DNA from: Schlesneria sp.
GTDB lineage: Bacteria > Planctomycetota > Planctomycetia > Planctomycetales > Planctomycetaceae
Assembly (NCBI GenBank): GCA_028291515.1
Contig: JAQGHU010000111.1
Coordinates: forward strand, 23,818-87,817
DNA length: 64,000 nt
Direction of reading: 5' to 3'
Shown: in pieces, positions 9,008-18,100 of the stretch
How positions within the stretch are numbered: the first letter of the stretch is position 1
Layout: every line of letters starts with the position of its first letter
The notes under the pieces: model-generated
What the model saw: only the letters and a program-made list of their open reading frames with translations
Database searches by the model: none
Told to the model about the DNA's origin: nothing
Translations under genes and position numbers: made by a program

Positions 9008-9535
9008 TCAACCTTTCGATGACTGCATCATGGCGGCCAACGTGCTGGCACTTAAGAAAAGCCGATAGGGATTGCCGGGAAGTTCAGAGAAATCCCATCT
9101 CGTGTAGTACGACTTGGCCGCATCATCGACGCAGTCGAGAATAACCGCGACGAAGGCGAATGTCTGACCGGCGTCGTAACAATCACGTAAGGAGCTGGCG
9201 AGAAGCCGATCTCCTAACCCTTGACCGTGAAGTGATCGATGGACGCCGAGCCACGCCAGGACCGCAACTGGTAGCGCACGTCGGGGAAGTTGCCGAACCA
9301 ATTCGGTGGGAAGGTCTCCAAAGTCGATTTGACCGGTCGCGAGGGTGTAGAATCCCGCCAATAGGTCCGTCGAGTCGATCAGTACTTTGGTGACCGACAG
9401 GCGCTTTTCCTGGTGTTGCAGGGCTTTCGTTCGCACCCAATCATTCACCAAGCCTTGACCGCAATCAAAGCCGCGTCGAGGATGACTCTTCTGCAATCGT
9501 TCCAGCCGATATTCGCCAGGAAACGGGATGCTCAC
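9008..9535 (-). CDS. GNAT family acetyltransferase, probable toxin of a type II TA pair
   Basis: From the GTG at 9533-9535 the product is 175 residues, starting SIPFPGEYRLERL. It has a GNAT fold: a core ending AVLAWLGVHRSLHGQGLGDRL, where HGQGLG is the acetyl-CoA pyrophosphate loop, and a C-terminal PYRLFLSA strand. This length and pattern match TacT-like toxins that acetylate aminoacyl-tRNA. The GTG overlaps the antitoxin stop as GTGA, the standard coupling for this pair, which is why I reject the longer in-frame start at 9610 lying inside the antitoxin gene. The toxin activity is inferred from family and context. Confidence 0.85.
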   Translation of the reverse strand: MSIPFPGEYRLERLQKSHPRRGFDCGQGLVNDWVRTKALQHQEKRLSVTKVLIDSTDLLAGFYTLATGQIDFGDLPTELVRQLPRRALPVAVLAWLGVHRSLHGQGLGDRLLASSLRDCYDAGQTFAFVAVILDCVDDAAKSYYTRWDFSELPGNPYRLFLSASTLAAMMQSSKG

Positions 9536-9819
9536 GCTTGTCCCCGCATCAACGACCCCAATCGTTTCTGCGCCGCCGTCAGTTTGACCGGTGCCTGCAG
9601 AGCTTCCCAAAACGCCAGTTGTTCTTCTGGTGTCATCAAGATTGTCTGCTCGCGAGCACTGGCGACTTCTCGTTTCGCCTGAGCCACGGTCACAGTGCGA
9701 ACGTAATCACTAATGCTGATTCGCCGCAGTTCTGCAGCTTCGGCCAGCGCCTGCTTGCTTTCAGAATCAAGGCGAACCATGAGAGGACTCACCTTCGGTG
9801 TTTCAGGATGTTTTGCCAT
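9532..9819 (-). CDS. DUF1778 family antitoxin
   Basis: A 95-residue ribbon-helix-helix-type protein. The N-terminus has a VRLDSESKQALAEAAEL pattern then ISISDYVR, characteristic of DUF1778/TacA-like antitoxins that bind DNA and neutralise a GNAT toxin through the C-terminal tail. The ATG at 9819 has a strong Shine-Dalgarno (AAGGAG, 6 bases upstream). The ORF could be extended to 9990, but the added residues are Arg/Pro/Cys-rich and not typical. Its stop overlaps the toxin start (GTGA). The pair is likely autoregulated through the antitoxin; no operator was identified in the sequence. Confidence 0.88.
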   Translation of the reverse strand: MAKHPETPKVSPLMVRLDSESKQALAEAAELRRISISDYVRTVTVAQAKREVASAREQTILMTPEEQLAFWEALQAPVKLTAAQKRLGSLMRGQA

Positions 9820-9916
9820 TGCCAGCTCCTTGACTAGATTGTATTGCAATTTGCAACACAAGCAATATCGACAGTGGCTGAAGTCGAAATTCGCAGGCTT
9901 CGGATGAAACCGCCAA

Positions 9917-11077
9917 TCACTGGCTGGCCGACTTCGTCCCATTTGGCGAGCCTGAAATCGCGACGCCATGTGGCAGTGGGCGGGCCGCAAGGGGGAACCC
10001 GTGCTCGTGGACGAAACCCTGGAGCTTGCGATAGAGCTGATAGCTGTCGGGATAGACCCAGAACGTCAGCGTAGTATCCTGGCCAGCGTTCACGAGAGCC
10101 TGATAGAACCGGGAGCCTTGAGAGAGCGCGATATCAACCGGTTCGCCTCGCAGATCCTCTTCGGGATGGATTTCCCAATATCGCATGGTCATCCGGTAAC
10201 CGCCCATCCCAGAGCGAAGCTCTTCCAGGCCGGAGACCACATCGACGCCGATGATGTATTCCAGGTTGAAGCCGCCAATCGGGCCAACCATTCCTTTGTG
10301 TTGTTTGTTCTTCACGATCCAGTCTTTGCGACGGTCGATATGCTCTTTCAATCGCTCGACCAGCGCGTCGATGGGAACCTCCGCCACGCGGTTCTTTTCC
10401 AGGCGGAAGTGCAGTTCGCGGCCGTTGACTGTCTTACTGACGGGAGTGATTCGATGCTCGAGCTTTTCGACAGGCGGCGATTTCTTTTCGAGTTCCTTCA
10501 CTTGCGCCAACAATCGAATGGCAGCTTGGCGCGTCAACTCGAGATCGAGCTTCTGTTGCGCGCCTTTTGCTTCGACGACACTCAGTTCGGACTTGCGTTC
10601 TTCCAGAAGTCCGCGTGCAGTTTCCAGCCGCTGATCAAGTTCTGTCTGCTGACGATTGCTGCCCGCGAGAGACTCGCCGAGCTTTTTCGACTCCGATGTG
10701 ACCGTCTCAATTTCGACTTCGAGCATCCTGGCTCGCTCCACCAGTGCTGGGGAAGGAAACAGTTCTGGCAGCGGTTCGTCGGCGATATCCACTTCGGGTG
10801 CGGCCTGGGCCATGATTGGTTCAGGAACGGTTGCTTCCGAGCGAATCGGCTCCGCGCTCATGGGGGCCGGGTCAATCGCTCCCTCCGGAGTCGGTGGGGC
10901 GAGTTCGGCGGGAATACCAAGTCCTGATGACCCGCCGGCCCGTGGCTTCGTCGGCCCCTGTTTGACTCGAATGCCGGCCACCACGATCAGAATGATCAGG
11001 ATCCCGACGATATTCGCGATGACGTCCAGAAACGAATCTGAACCGAATGCGAGTTCGGACTCACGGCGACGACTCAT
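9917..11077 (-). CDS. ExbD/TolR-like protein with membrane Asp, coiled coil and C-terminal domain
   Basis: A 386-residue protein with one N-terminal membrane helix, FLDVIANIVGILIILIVV (about 16-33). FLDV aligns with the F-I-D-V motif of ExbD/TolR, in which the Asp carries protons, so Asp18 is the expected ion-binding residue. A Pro-rich linker (45-105) leads to a coiled coil (about 111-200) and a C-terminal mixed domain (205-386) ending in small polar residues. It is far longer than ExbD (about 140 residues). The ATG overlaps the stop of the upstream gene (ATGA), so it is cotranslated with the 729-residue partner and the ExbB-like channel. Likely a subunit of an ion-driven machine; task unknown. 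Confidence 0.7.
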   Translation of the reverse strand: MSRRRESELAFGSDSFLDVIANIVGILIILIVVAGIRVKQGPTKPRAGGSSGLGIPAELAPPTPEGAIDPAPMSAEPIRSEATVPEPIMAQAAPEVDIADEPLPELFPSPALVERARMLEVEIETVTSESKKLGESLAGSNRQQTELDQRLETARGLLEERKSELSVVEAKGAQQKLDLELTRQAAIRLLAQVKELEKKSPPVEKLEHRITPVSKTVNGRELHFRLEKNRVAEVPIDALVERLKEHIDRRKDWIVKNKQHKGMVGPIGGFNLEYIIGVDVVSGLEELRSGMGGYRMTMRYWEIHPEEDLRGEPVDIALSQGSRFYQALVNAGQDTTLTFWVYPDSYQLYRKLQGFVHEHGFPLAARPLPHGVAISGSPNGTKSASQ

Positions 11078-13263
11078 CGCAGTATTCCTCTAAATAGCCG
11101 ACGCGTCGTTTTTGGCGCCGCCGGTGCAGGAGTGTGCGTGGTAGTCGGGGGAGCGGCCGGTGCCTTCGCCGTCTCCGTTTTTTCCGGGGGGTGGTCGTGA
11201 GGATATTCGCGGCTGGTCGAGAGGCCGGCACGTTCGAAAAATGGCTGGATTCGTTCGTAATTCGCATCACCGCCATCGGCGATCACGAATCGAACGCTCG
11301 GTTTCCAGAAGAATCCCTGCGGCGGCTTGCCCCATTCGCGGGCCTGCAAATCAATGACAGTCACGACCTTCACAAAGGTGTCTTCTCGCCCATCGGTGTC
11401 GACCAGCGGAACCCCATGCTTTTTGCCAATGACATATCGATTCGGCTCGATATCAATTCGGATTTCTCGCTCCAGACCAATTGCAGCCCCGGGTTCGGAG
11501 ATCCCCCAATGGCGACTGGCGAGATGTTCTGGATTTGTTGGTGCATTGCGATCAGATTGCTTGTGATTCTTCGAACGGCGATCTTCGACAGGGATCGATC
11601 TTTTACCCGAACTGCCGAGGCCAATATCAGGACGCAATTTCGTGCCGCCTGGTCCGTCATCCTCAGCCCCTTCCTCTTCTCCGTCATCTTCCAGTTGCTC
11701 AATGCCCGACGGATCGCTCGAACCAGGTGATCTCGGCACACTTCCGGGTTTGGAAGCAGATCCTTGTCGGCCCCCGCCGCTACTCGCGGTCACCATTTGT
11801 CTGGATGAGCCACCACCGGTTCCGCCTCGCACACCTGCTCCTGCTGCTCCGCCTGCTCCTTGAGCCGATGCTGTTCCACCAGAACCGCCGTTTGAACCGC
11901 GTTTGGAGCCTTCGAAGTTTTCAACTCGCTCCCAAACGCGGCTTCCGGACTCCTGCTTATCGATGATATCCGACAATGCGAATTCGTTGGGGTCACCGGG
12001 GTCTTCGCCCGCCTCGCCTGTTGATTCGATGGCACCATCAGGCCGAGCACCCGTACCTCTCGCAGGGACTGCACCGCCACCAGGCTGTCCACCGCCTAAT
12101 CGTCCGCCACGAGACCCACCACCTGTCGATGGTCCGCTGCCGACTAGTCCGCCGCCAGGGCCTCCGCCGCTGCCGGCCCCTCCTCCGTTGCCGCCACCGT
12201 ATCGTCCCCGCCCTGTACCAAATCCGCCTGTCCCCGCTTGTCGCATGGCTTGGTTACGCTCAGCCAGCAATCGACTGATCGCAGCCTCGCAGGCGGCCTT
12301 CGCACCGGCGTCAACAGGTGGCATTTGTAGGACAGTGTCCTCTTCAATGAGCTCGTACCCATGCGGTTGCCTCAGGTCGGACATCATTTTGATTGCGACG
12401 TAATACGCGATCGTTCCGCTCGGTCTGACCAGCAACAGCACATAGGGTTCGGGTTCGCGGGCGGGATTTGGCTGCCGAATATTCCAGGCGGTCCAGTAGT
12501 TCACCAGGGCACTCGCCCCGACCATGAGCGGATTGACAGTGGGGGTGAAACCCGCCAGATCTTCGGGCGTGACAGTGATATCTTCCGGAATGAACCGCAA
12601 GCCTTTAGCCGTACATTCGATCAGAATAGGGCGACGGGAGGTCCCCGTGATAATGTCGAACGGGACAACTTCGAACTTATCCTCACCAGATGACTGTTGC
12701 GCCGCACGCATCCGACGTTTGAGCGCTTTGATCTGCGTTTCCAGCTCGATCCGTTCTTTCGCCGTTCCGTCTTCGGTCCCCGATGCGGACAGTTCGCCGG
12801 TCATCCTGCCGAAATTGATTTCCAGAGTCTTCAGTTCAGCCTGCATCGCTCCCGCGCGTTGAGTCGCCACTTTGTTCAATTGCTGCCGCTGTGAAAGCAG
12901 CCGTAATCGCTCTTCGTGAGCCGCGCTGAGGTGCTCCACTTTCGCCTGCCACTGGGCGTTCAACGATTCCTGTTCGCGCTGACGTTGCGCGATGGCCACG
13001 GCGCGGACATCGATCGTGGGTTCAGTGGGCTGTTCGGGTTCGGTGTCGACAGGGGGCGGCAAATACACGGGCGCTATCGCCACCGTGTTCGGGATGTTCA
13101 ACTGAGGAGTTTGAGCCGCAAGATCGACTTCTGCCACGGGCTGATCAGCACTGAGTCGGGTAATGATCAGCAACAGGAAAATCAGCGCGCCCATCGTACA
13201 GACCAACACTGCCAGAAATGGGAACAGTGCGATGGCCTGCGAACTTTTGGGACGTGAACTCAT
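11074..13263 (-). CDS. Large ExbD-like paralogue with Gly-rich region, lacking the membrane Asp
   Basis: A 729-residue protein from the ATG at 13263; a TTG nine bases upstream is possible, but the ATG aligns residue by residue with its neighbour. The single membrane helix FPFLAVLVCTMGALIFLLLI (14-33) matches the partner except that the ExbD Asp position is Ala18. Then come a Pro-rich stretch, a coiled coil (about 80-190), a compact domain (about 195-330), Gly-rich low-complexity segments (about 341-408 and 450-506), an acidic part and a C-terminal domain ending in a Pro/Ala tail. The second gene of the cassette, it overlaps the third by four bases and starts 83 bases after the channel gene. 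Confidence 0.65.
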   Translation of the reverse strand: MSSRPKSSQAIALFPFLAVLVCTMGALIFLLLIITRLSADQPVAEVDLAAQTPQLNIPNTVAIAPVYLPPPVDTEPEQPTEPTIDVRAVAIAQRQREQESLNAQWQAKVEHLSAAHEERLRLLSQRQQLNKVATQRAGAMQAELKTLEINFGRMTGELSASGTEDGTAKERIELETQIKALKRRMRAAQQSSGEDKFEVVPFDIITGTSRRPILIECTAKGLRFIPEDITVTPEDLAGFTPTVNPLMVGASALVNYWTAWNIRQPNPAREPEPYVLLLVRPSGTIAYYVAIKMMSDLRQPHGYELIEEDTVLQMPPVDAGAKAACEAAISRLLAERNQAMRQAGTGGFGTGRGRYGGGNGGGAGSGGGPGGGLVGSGPSTGGGSRGGRLGGGQPGGGAVPARGTGARPDGAIESTGEAGEDPGDPNEFALSDIIDKQESGSRVWERVENFEGSKRGSNGGSGGTASAQGAGGAAGAGVRGGTGGGSSRQMVTASSGGGRQGSASKPGSVPRSPGSSDPSGIEQLEDDGEEEGAEDDGPGGTKLRPDIGLGSSGKRSIPVEDRRSKNHKQSDRNAPTNPEHLASRHWGISEPGAAIGLEREIRIDIEPNRYVIGKKHGVPLVDTDGREDTFVKVVTVIDLQAREWGKPPQGFFWKPSVRFVIADGGDANYERIQPFFERAGLSTSREYPHDHPPEKTETAKAPAAPPTTTHTPAPAAPKTTRRLFRGILR

Positions 13264-13345
13264 GAAAATCAACCACTCGAAGGAACGCGAGAAAAACTTG
13301 CGTCAGCGATCGTCGAACCAAATACGGATGCGATCGACCAAAGTG

Positions 13346-14803
13346 TCACGCCGCTTTGCCTTTCACTCGGGCCGTCATCAAGCTGACAGCCGCGTTCAAG
13401 CTGAGCAGGGTTGCTTCCAACGTGTTGACCACGCGAACGGAATCCAGGTTTTGAGTCAGGCGCTTCTCGAGCCGAACCAGTTCTGACTCTTGCTCTGTCA
13501 ATTTCAGCAGTGTCGTCCCCTGTTGTCGCAGTTCCTGCAGTTGGTCTGCCATCCCACGAGTGGCATCTTCCAGGCGGTCGCTCCAACCGAGTGCAGCGCC
13601 GGTCAGTGAATCGGTCAGCCGTGTCATTGATAGAGTTTGCCCATCGCGAGCCGCAGTCAGATCCGAGTGGAACGCCTGCCAGGTTTCAGAAATCAGCATC
13701 GCTCCGCGATCTTGTTGTGCGATCATCGCGGCCTGCGATTCAGCAACTTGTTTCGCGATTGTCAGTGACGATTGTTCCAGAACTTTCACAAACTCGGTGC
13801 GGGTGGTCGCCAGTTGTTCGGAGTGATTCGTGAGCGCCCCGGTCAGTCCCGACTGGAGGGCGGTCTCCAGCAGTTCCTGTTGGCGGGATAGAGTCGATGT
13901 CCAGCGCTCGCGTAGCGACTCCAATGATGTCTGCCACAATTCCATTTGCCAGTTAATCATTCCCTCAGTTCGCTGCAACAAGTGCGCAGCGGCTTCCTCT
14001 TCGGCGGCAACCAAGGCAGTCATCGGAGCCTGCGCCGAAGCGAAGATCGCAACCAAGGTCTTCGTTCCAATATCTTCCACATCGTCGAGGAGTTGCCGTT
14101 CGGCACGCTCGATGACAAAGGTGCCAAACACCAGAATCATCGATAGCCCCAACGACAGGGCTACTGGATCGAATGCCACGGCCAGACCGGCGGTCAATTC
14201 GGAAAGCGATGTTTCCGGGTTGATATTGGCGATCGCCGCGGTGATCCCGAACACCGTCCCCAGGAACCCCAGCATGGGGACCGCCCAAGTGATGGTCCGG
14301 ACCATCGCGTAACCGTCATGCAGGCGGCCAGACGCGAGGCGAGACAAACAGCTGAGGTGCCCTTCCAAGCCGTCGGCAGAACGGCGACTGACGATGTATT
14401 CGACCACATCGCGAACTCGTTGGACCAACAGAGATTCTTCGGCGCGGCGTGCGACCAAGTCTAAGTGGACGCCAATTCCCTTCGCGGCACCGACCGCATC
14501 CAGCTTTGTGTCTAGTTTCAAGCCATCGAGCAAGTCGCTGTCGAGCGCGCTTCGCTCGAATGGAATCCGTGCACCCTTCATCAGCAGAGTCATCATTCCG
14601 ATGACGAAGAGGCCGGTCGCGGCATATTCGATCCAATGCGCGGTGAAGTAACGGCCCATTAACTGCTGGTCGATGGGCAGGAACGGCAACGCAGCATAGA
14701 ATGCAAATGTGACTGCGGTGCCCCACAGCCACGCCGAGGTGACGATCCCATTGATCACGCGATCAATCAGCCTAACATTGGATGCCATCTTCGTTTTCGA
14801 CAT
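13346..14803 (-). CDS. MotA/TolQ/ExbB-like channel protein with long helical tail
   Basis: 485 residues. Hydrophobic segments lie at about 24-42, 56-74, 170-192 and 212-230; the last two form the conserved MotA/TolQ/ExbB core, with PMLGFLGTVFGI at 176-187 (Thr183 in the GTV position). In the last helix the usual Thr-containing pattern reads FDPVALSLG. Residues 235-485 are a long, mostly helical, coiled-coil-like cytoplasmic tail (repeated Gln, Glu, Leu), much longer than in TolQ or ExbB and closer in shape to ZorA. The first gene of the three-gene leftward cassette. It should form the pentameric ion channel for the two ExbD-like partners. Confidence 0.8.
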   Translation of the reverse strand: MSKTKMASNVRLIDRVINGIVTSAWLWGTAVTFAFYAALPFLPIDQQLMGRYFTAHWIEYAATGLFVIGMMTLLMKGARIPFERSALDSDLLDGLKLDTKLDAVGAAKGIGVHLDLVARRAEESLLVQRVRDVVEYIVSRRSADGLEGHLSCLSRLASGRLHDGYAMVRTITWAVPMLGFLGTVFGITAAIANINPETSLSELTAGLAVAFDPVALSLGLSMILVFGTFVIERAERQLLDDVEDIGTKTLVAIFASAQAPMTALVAAEEEAAAHLLQRTEGMINWQMELWQTSLESLRERWTSTLSRQQELLETALQSGLTGALTNHSEQLATTRTEFVKVLEQSSLTIAKQVAESQAAMIAQQDRGAMLISETWQAFHSDLTAARDGQTLSMTRLTDSLTGAALGWSDRLEDATRGMADQLQELRQQGTTLLKLTEQESELVRLEKRLTQNLDSVRVVNTLEATLLSLNAAVSLMTARVKGKAA

Positions 14804-15184
14804 ACCAGCTTAATCCTCGGTAAACGTCGATCTGACCGCGTTCGGCAATTCACAGTGGGTGCAACCAAACCAACTTGTTAATTTGGGGCACACAGGTAAA
14901 TCACCACCGACTTGATGTTATATTAGGTAAATTGATCCGGAATACACCGTCGTTGCAGCCGGTCCATTCGTTAGAATCGTCAAAGTCGGTCCGCGAATTG
15001 AGCGAAACCTTGGCCAGCGGAAGAGGATTGAAATTTGAAATGACCAGCGCCGTGTGAAAAGGTCGTTTGCGAACCCTGAAGCGGGTTCCGTATTCTGTAT
15101 TTGTATTATTGGCGGAAGTCTGAATTGAAGCGGGCGCCGCCAACTGGCATGCGTCAACGCTGATGGCTATCGGGGGCTGGAATT
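14804..15184. other. Divergent intergenic region (381 bp)
   Basis: It lies between the channel gene (leftward) and the 1326-residue gene (rightward). The left part is AT-richer than its surroundings (about 14870-14940) and probably contains the promoters for both directions; no convincing sigma-70 pair was found. No gene or repeat is evident. Confidence 0.45.
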
Positions 15185-18100
15185 TTGAAGATTCGCACGC
15201 AAGAGGCAGCGATCGCGACTGAACTGCTGGGGTATTTGAACTTTTCGGGAGGTCGCCCAGATTCAAAGTTTCAGCGCAACCTCGACGAACTCATGCGCAC
15301 GGTTCTCTGGAAAGATCTCGCAGCCACGTTGCGCGCTGTTCTAGCGGACCTGAAATCCTCCTCACCCACGTTTGGCGACAGCTCGCAAGCCGAACAGGTT
15401 ATTTCGCTGACCTTCGACCATGCCTTACCCGCGTATCGCGAACACCACCGGGATCTGCTGTTCCATTTGAAAGAAGAAGACTTTCAACAATCGTTCTTCC
15501 TCGCAAAGGTCTTCGAAGCAGTCTTGGAACAGGGAGCAGCCTGGGATGAGACAGATCGCATCGTCGCCGGAGCATTGCGGCGTCTGAACGATTTTCTCGG
15601 CTATCGTCCCATCGCAGTGCTGGAAAATGGCCAGAAAATGGAACCCTACTCACACGAGCGGTTCCGTCCACTGCCTTTGTTTTTGCGTGGCGCCGGGGTG
15701 GCTCACGGCCCTTACCGTGCCGTCGTCGAACGTGCGTTAGGGCTGCTGCGCGAGATGCCAGCCGAAGTCTTGTCGGAAGCCTACTTCGACATCGAAATGA
15801 TGGATGAACTGGCGGTCGACCTTCGCGCTCATGACCACATCCATCCTGCCAACAAGCGCACCAACTATTTGTTTGGCGAGTGGGACCCGCATCAGATTGA
15901 TATCAAAGGGCGATACCGCCGATTTGTCGTCCGCAAAGTGATTCTGGACGCCCTGCTCGACTGGGCCGCCAAGCAGAAGCGAGTTGACCCCGAAGAAGTG
16001 CTGTTCGACGTTTCCGCGGTGCTCTGTGGCACCATCTTGATGGCGTCATCAATCAGTGGAGACGGCCCGGAATGCCACGATTCGAATGTCACCCTTTCGT
16101 CGCTGCTGCCACGCGTGGCCCGTCAGCGAGATGAGTTCTATTCTCGTCTGGTGAAGACGGCATCGGGTGCGCGAGCCAAGCGATTGGCTCGACATACCAA
16201 GCTGACTCGTCAGCCCTTCGGACATGTTCGACAGGCGCTGAACATGTATCTGGCCCAGTATGGCGCGCAACAAGTACAGCGTCGTCAACTGGCTTATCTG
16301 TTCGCGCGCATGGGTTACGCGGAAGCGAGTCTGCGGCAGGCCTCGATCATTCCCTGCGCGTCGGCACGGTTCGAATGCGAAGTCCTCTGCCGTGCCCATT
16401 CGGCGCGACGAGTTGTCGAACAGGGCAAGCTGGCGGATTCGGCTCGCCTGCTGCTGGAAGCGGAAGACTATCTGCATCGCGGCATTGAGTGCGGCGCATT
16501 GGTTGACCCTTGGAACGTCCTGGGATTCCAGGGGCTGTTTCCGCTCTTTTCCTCTCGTGAAGACAGCGTCCCCGATCAGCGGGTCGAGATGCTGTATCAC
16601 ATTATGGAATCGCTGCTAGACGCCTATTCGCGAGCATTGGAAGAAGCGGCCGCTCGAGGTGAAAAGGAACTCGCCGAAAGCATTTCGATTCGATATCAAA
16701 ATCTGGCTCAATTCTGGGATCGGTTCGGGACCGTCACTGTCGAAGACCTGCCGCGCGTGGCCGCTCATGAACAGCTTGATTCTGCATCGCATGTCGCCCG
16801 AGCGTTGGCCGAATGGCGCGAGGCGGGCGAATCGGCGGGAGATATCTCCTTCTGGCGACGACATGTCGAACAGTTCCAATCATCGAAGGCGTACGCTCAG
16901 GTCGTTTCGGCATTGCTGGAACGCCGAGATCGCGTCGCGGCGCTGGGGTTGCTGATGCAGTGGCTCAGCCAGCACGATGTGGTGGGGCTCGAAGCAGGAC
17001 ATCTGTCGTTCGAAGACTTGATGCTCTGGTGGATGGGGATCGTGGCCGAAGAGGGAACGTCGTCGCGGGAAGATCCGTGGCCGATCGTGCGCCGCATGTT
17101 CGACTACCTGGAAGCCAACGCCGGTGAACTCTGGCAGTCGCCGGTCTTCCGACAAGGGGTCATCGTTGAGGAACCGAACGGCGGCAGCCCGTGGCCTAGC
17201 GACAAATCACAGTCGGACGAACTTCACGTCTCCGATGAAGAAGGCGAAGAAGAAGAGGATGAGTTGTTCAGCGCGGCCTATGACGAAGTCGTTTACCGAG
17301 ACAGCACTGATGACGGCCAGGAAGGCCCCATCATGGATGAACGATCCAAGCTGGACGGCGACACCGAATACGAACGTCTGGAAAAGCGGCTTGATCCTCG
17401 ACTGAAGTTCCTGCGCATGATGGCTCAGTTGTGGCAGATGGCGGCGAATCTGGCGGTCGAACGCGAATTGGTCTCAGAAGGCGATTCCTCCAAGGATGCC
17501 AAAGCCAGTCGATCCAAACAGGCCGAATCGCTGCGTCACTGGCTCGAGCATTCGATGCGATTGCAAAGCGATCTCTCGCGGCTCATCGACGAACTCTGGA
17601 AGGGTGACATCGGCGAATCGAGTGGCGAGCATGATTCGAATGTGGAATTCGATTCACAGCTCCAAGCCAAGCTATACTTGGTGCAGTCCGGACTGTCGAC
17701 GTGGCTCAGTTGCCGTTCAGCCCAGTGGTGCCTGGCCTGTGCCCTGTCGCCAGAAGATCAAACCGTTCGCAGTACCGCCGAAGACGTTCGCGTCATCGAC
17801 ATGTATCGCGGGATCATGCAGCGCAATGAAGGCGAAGTGCGTCGTGTGCTGCCCGGATTGCTCAAGTCGCTGCAACGAAAGCCGCTGCTCTACGTCCCAT
17901 TGGAACACGGCGGTGATCCCAAGCAGATCCTGACGGCGCGATCGCAGCAAATGGTGGTGCGTTTCTTGCTGGCGCATCTGCCTCAGTTGGGATTGCTGCG
18001 GGAAACGTGGCACCTACTGAAGACCGCTCGGCATATGGAGCGAGTCTCCCGCCCGCGCGGGATGGCTGTCACCGAGTTTGACCGACTGTTCCGGATTGCT

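Noticed and set aside
9968..10927. 319-codon plus-strand frame antisense to the ExbD-like gene
   Set aside because: The minus-strand gene has a membrane helix, coiled coil and overlapping neighbour; the plus frame has no features.
11903..12403. Pro-rich plus-strand frame
   Set aside because: It is the complement of the Gly-rich coding segment (GGN read as NCC).
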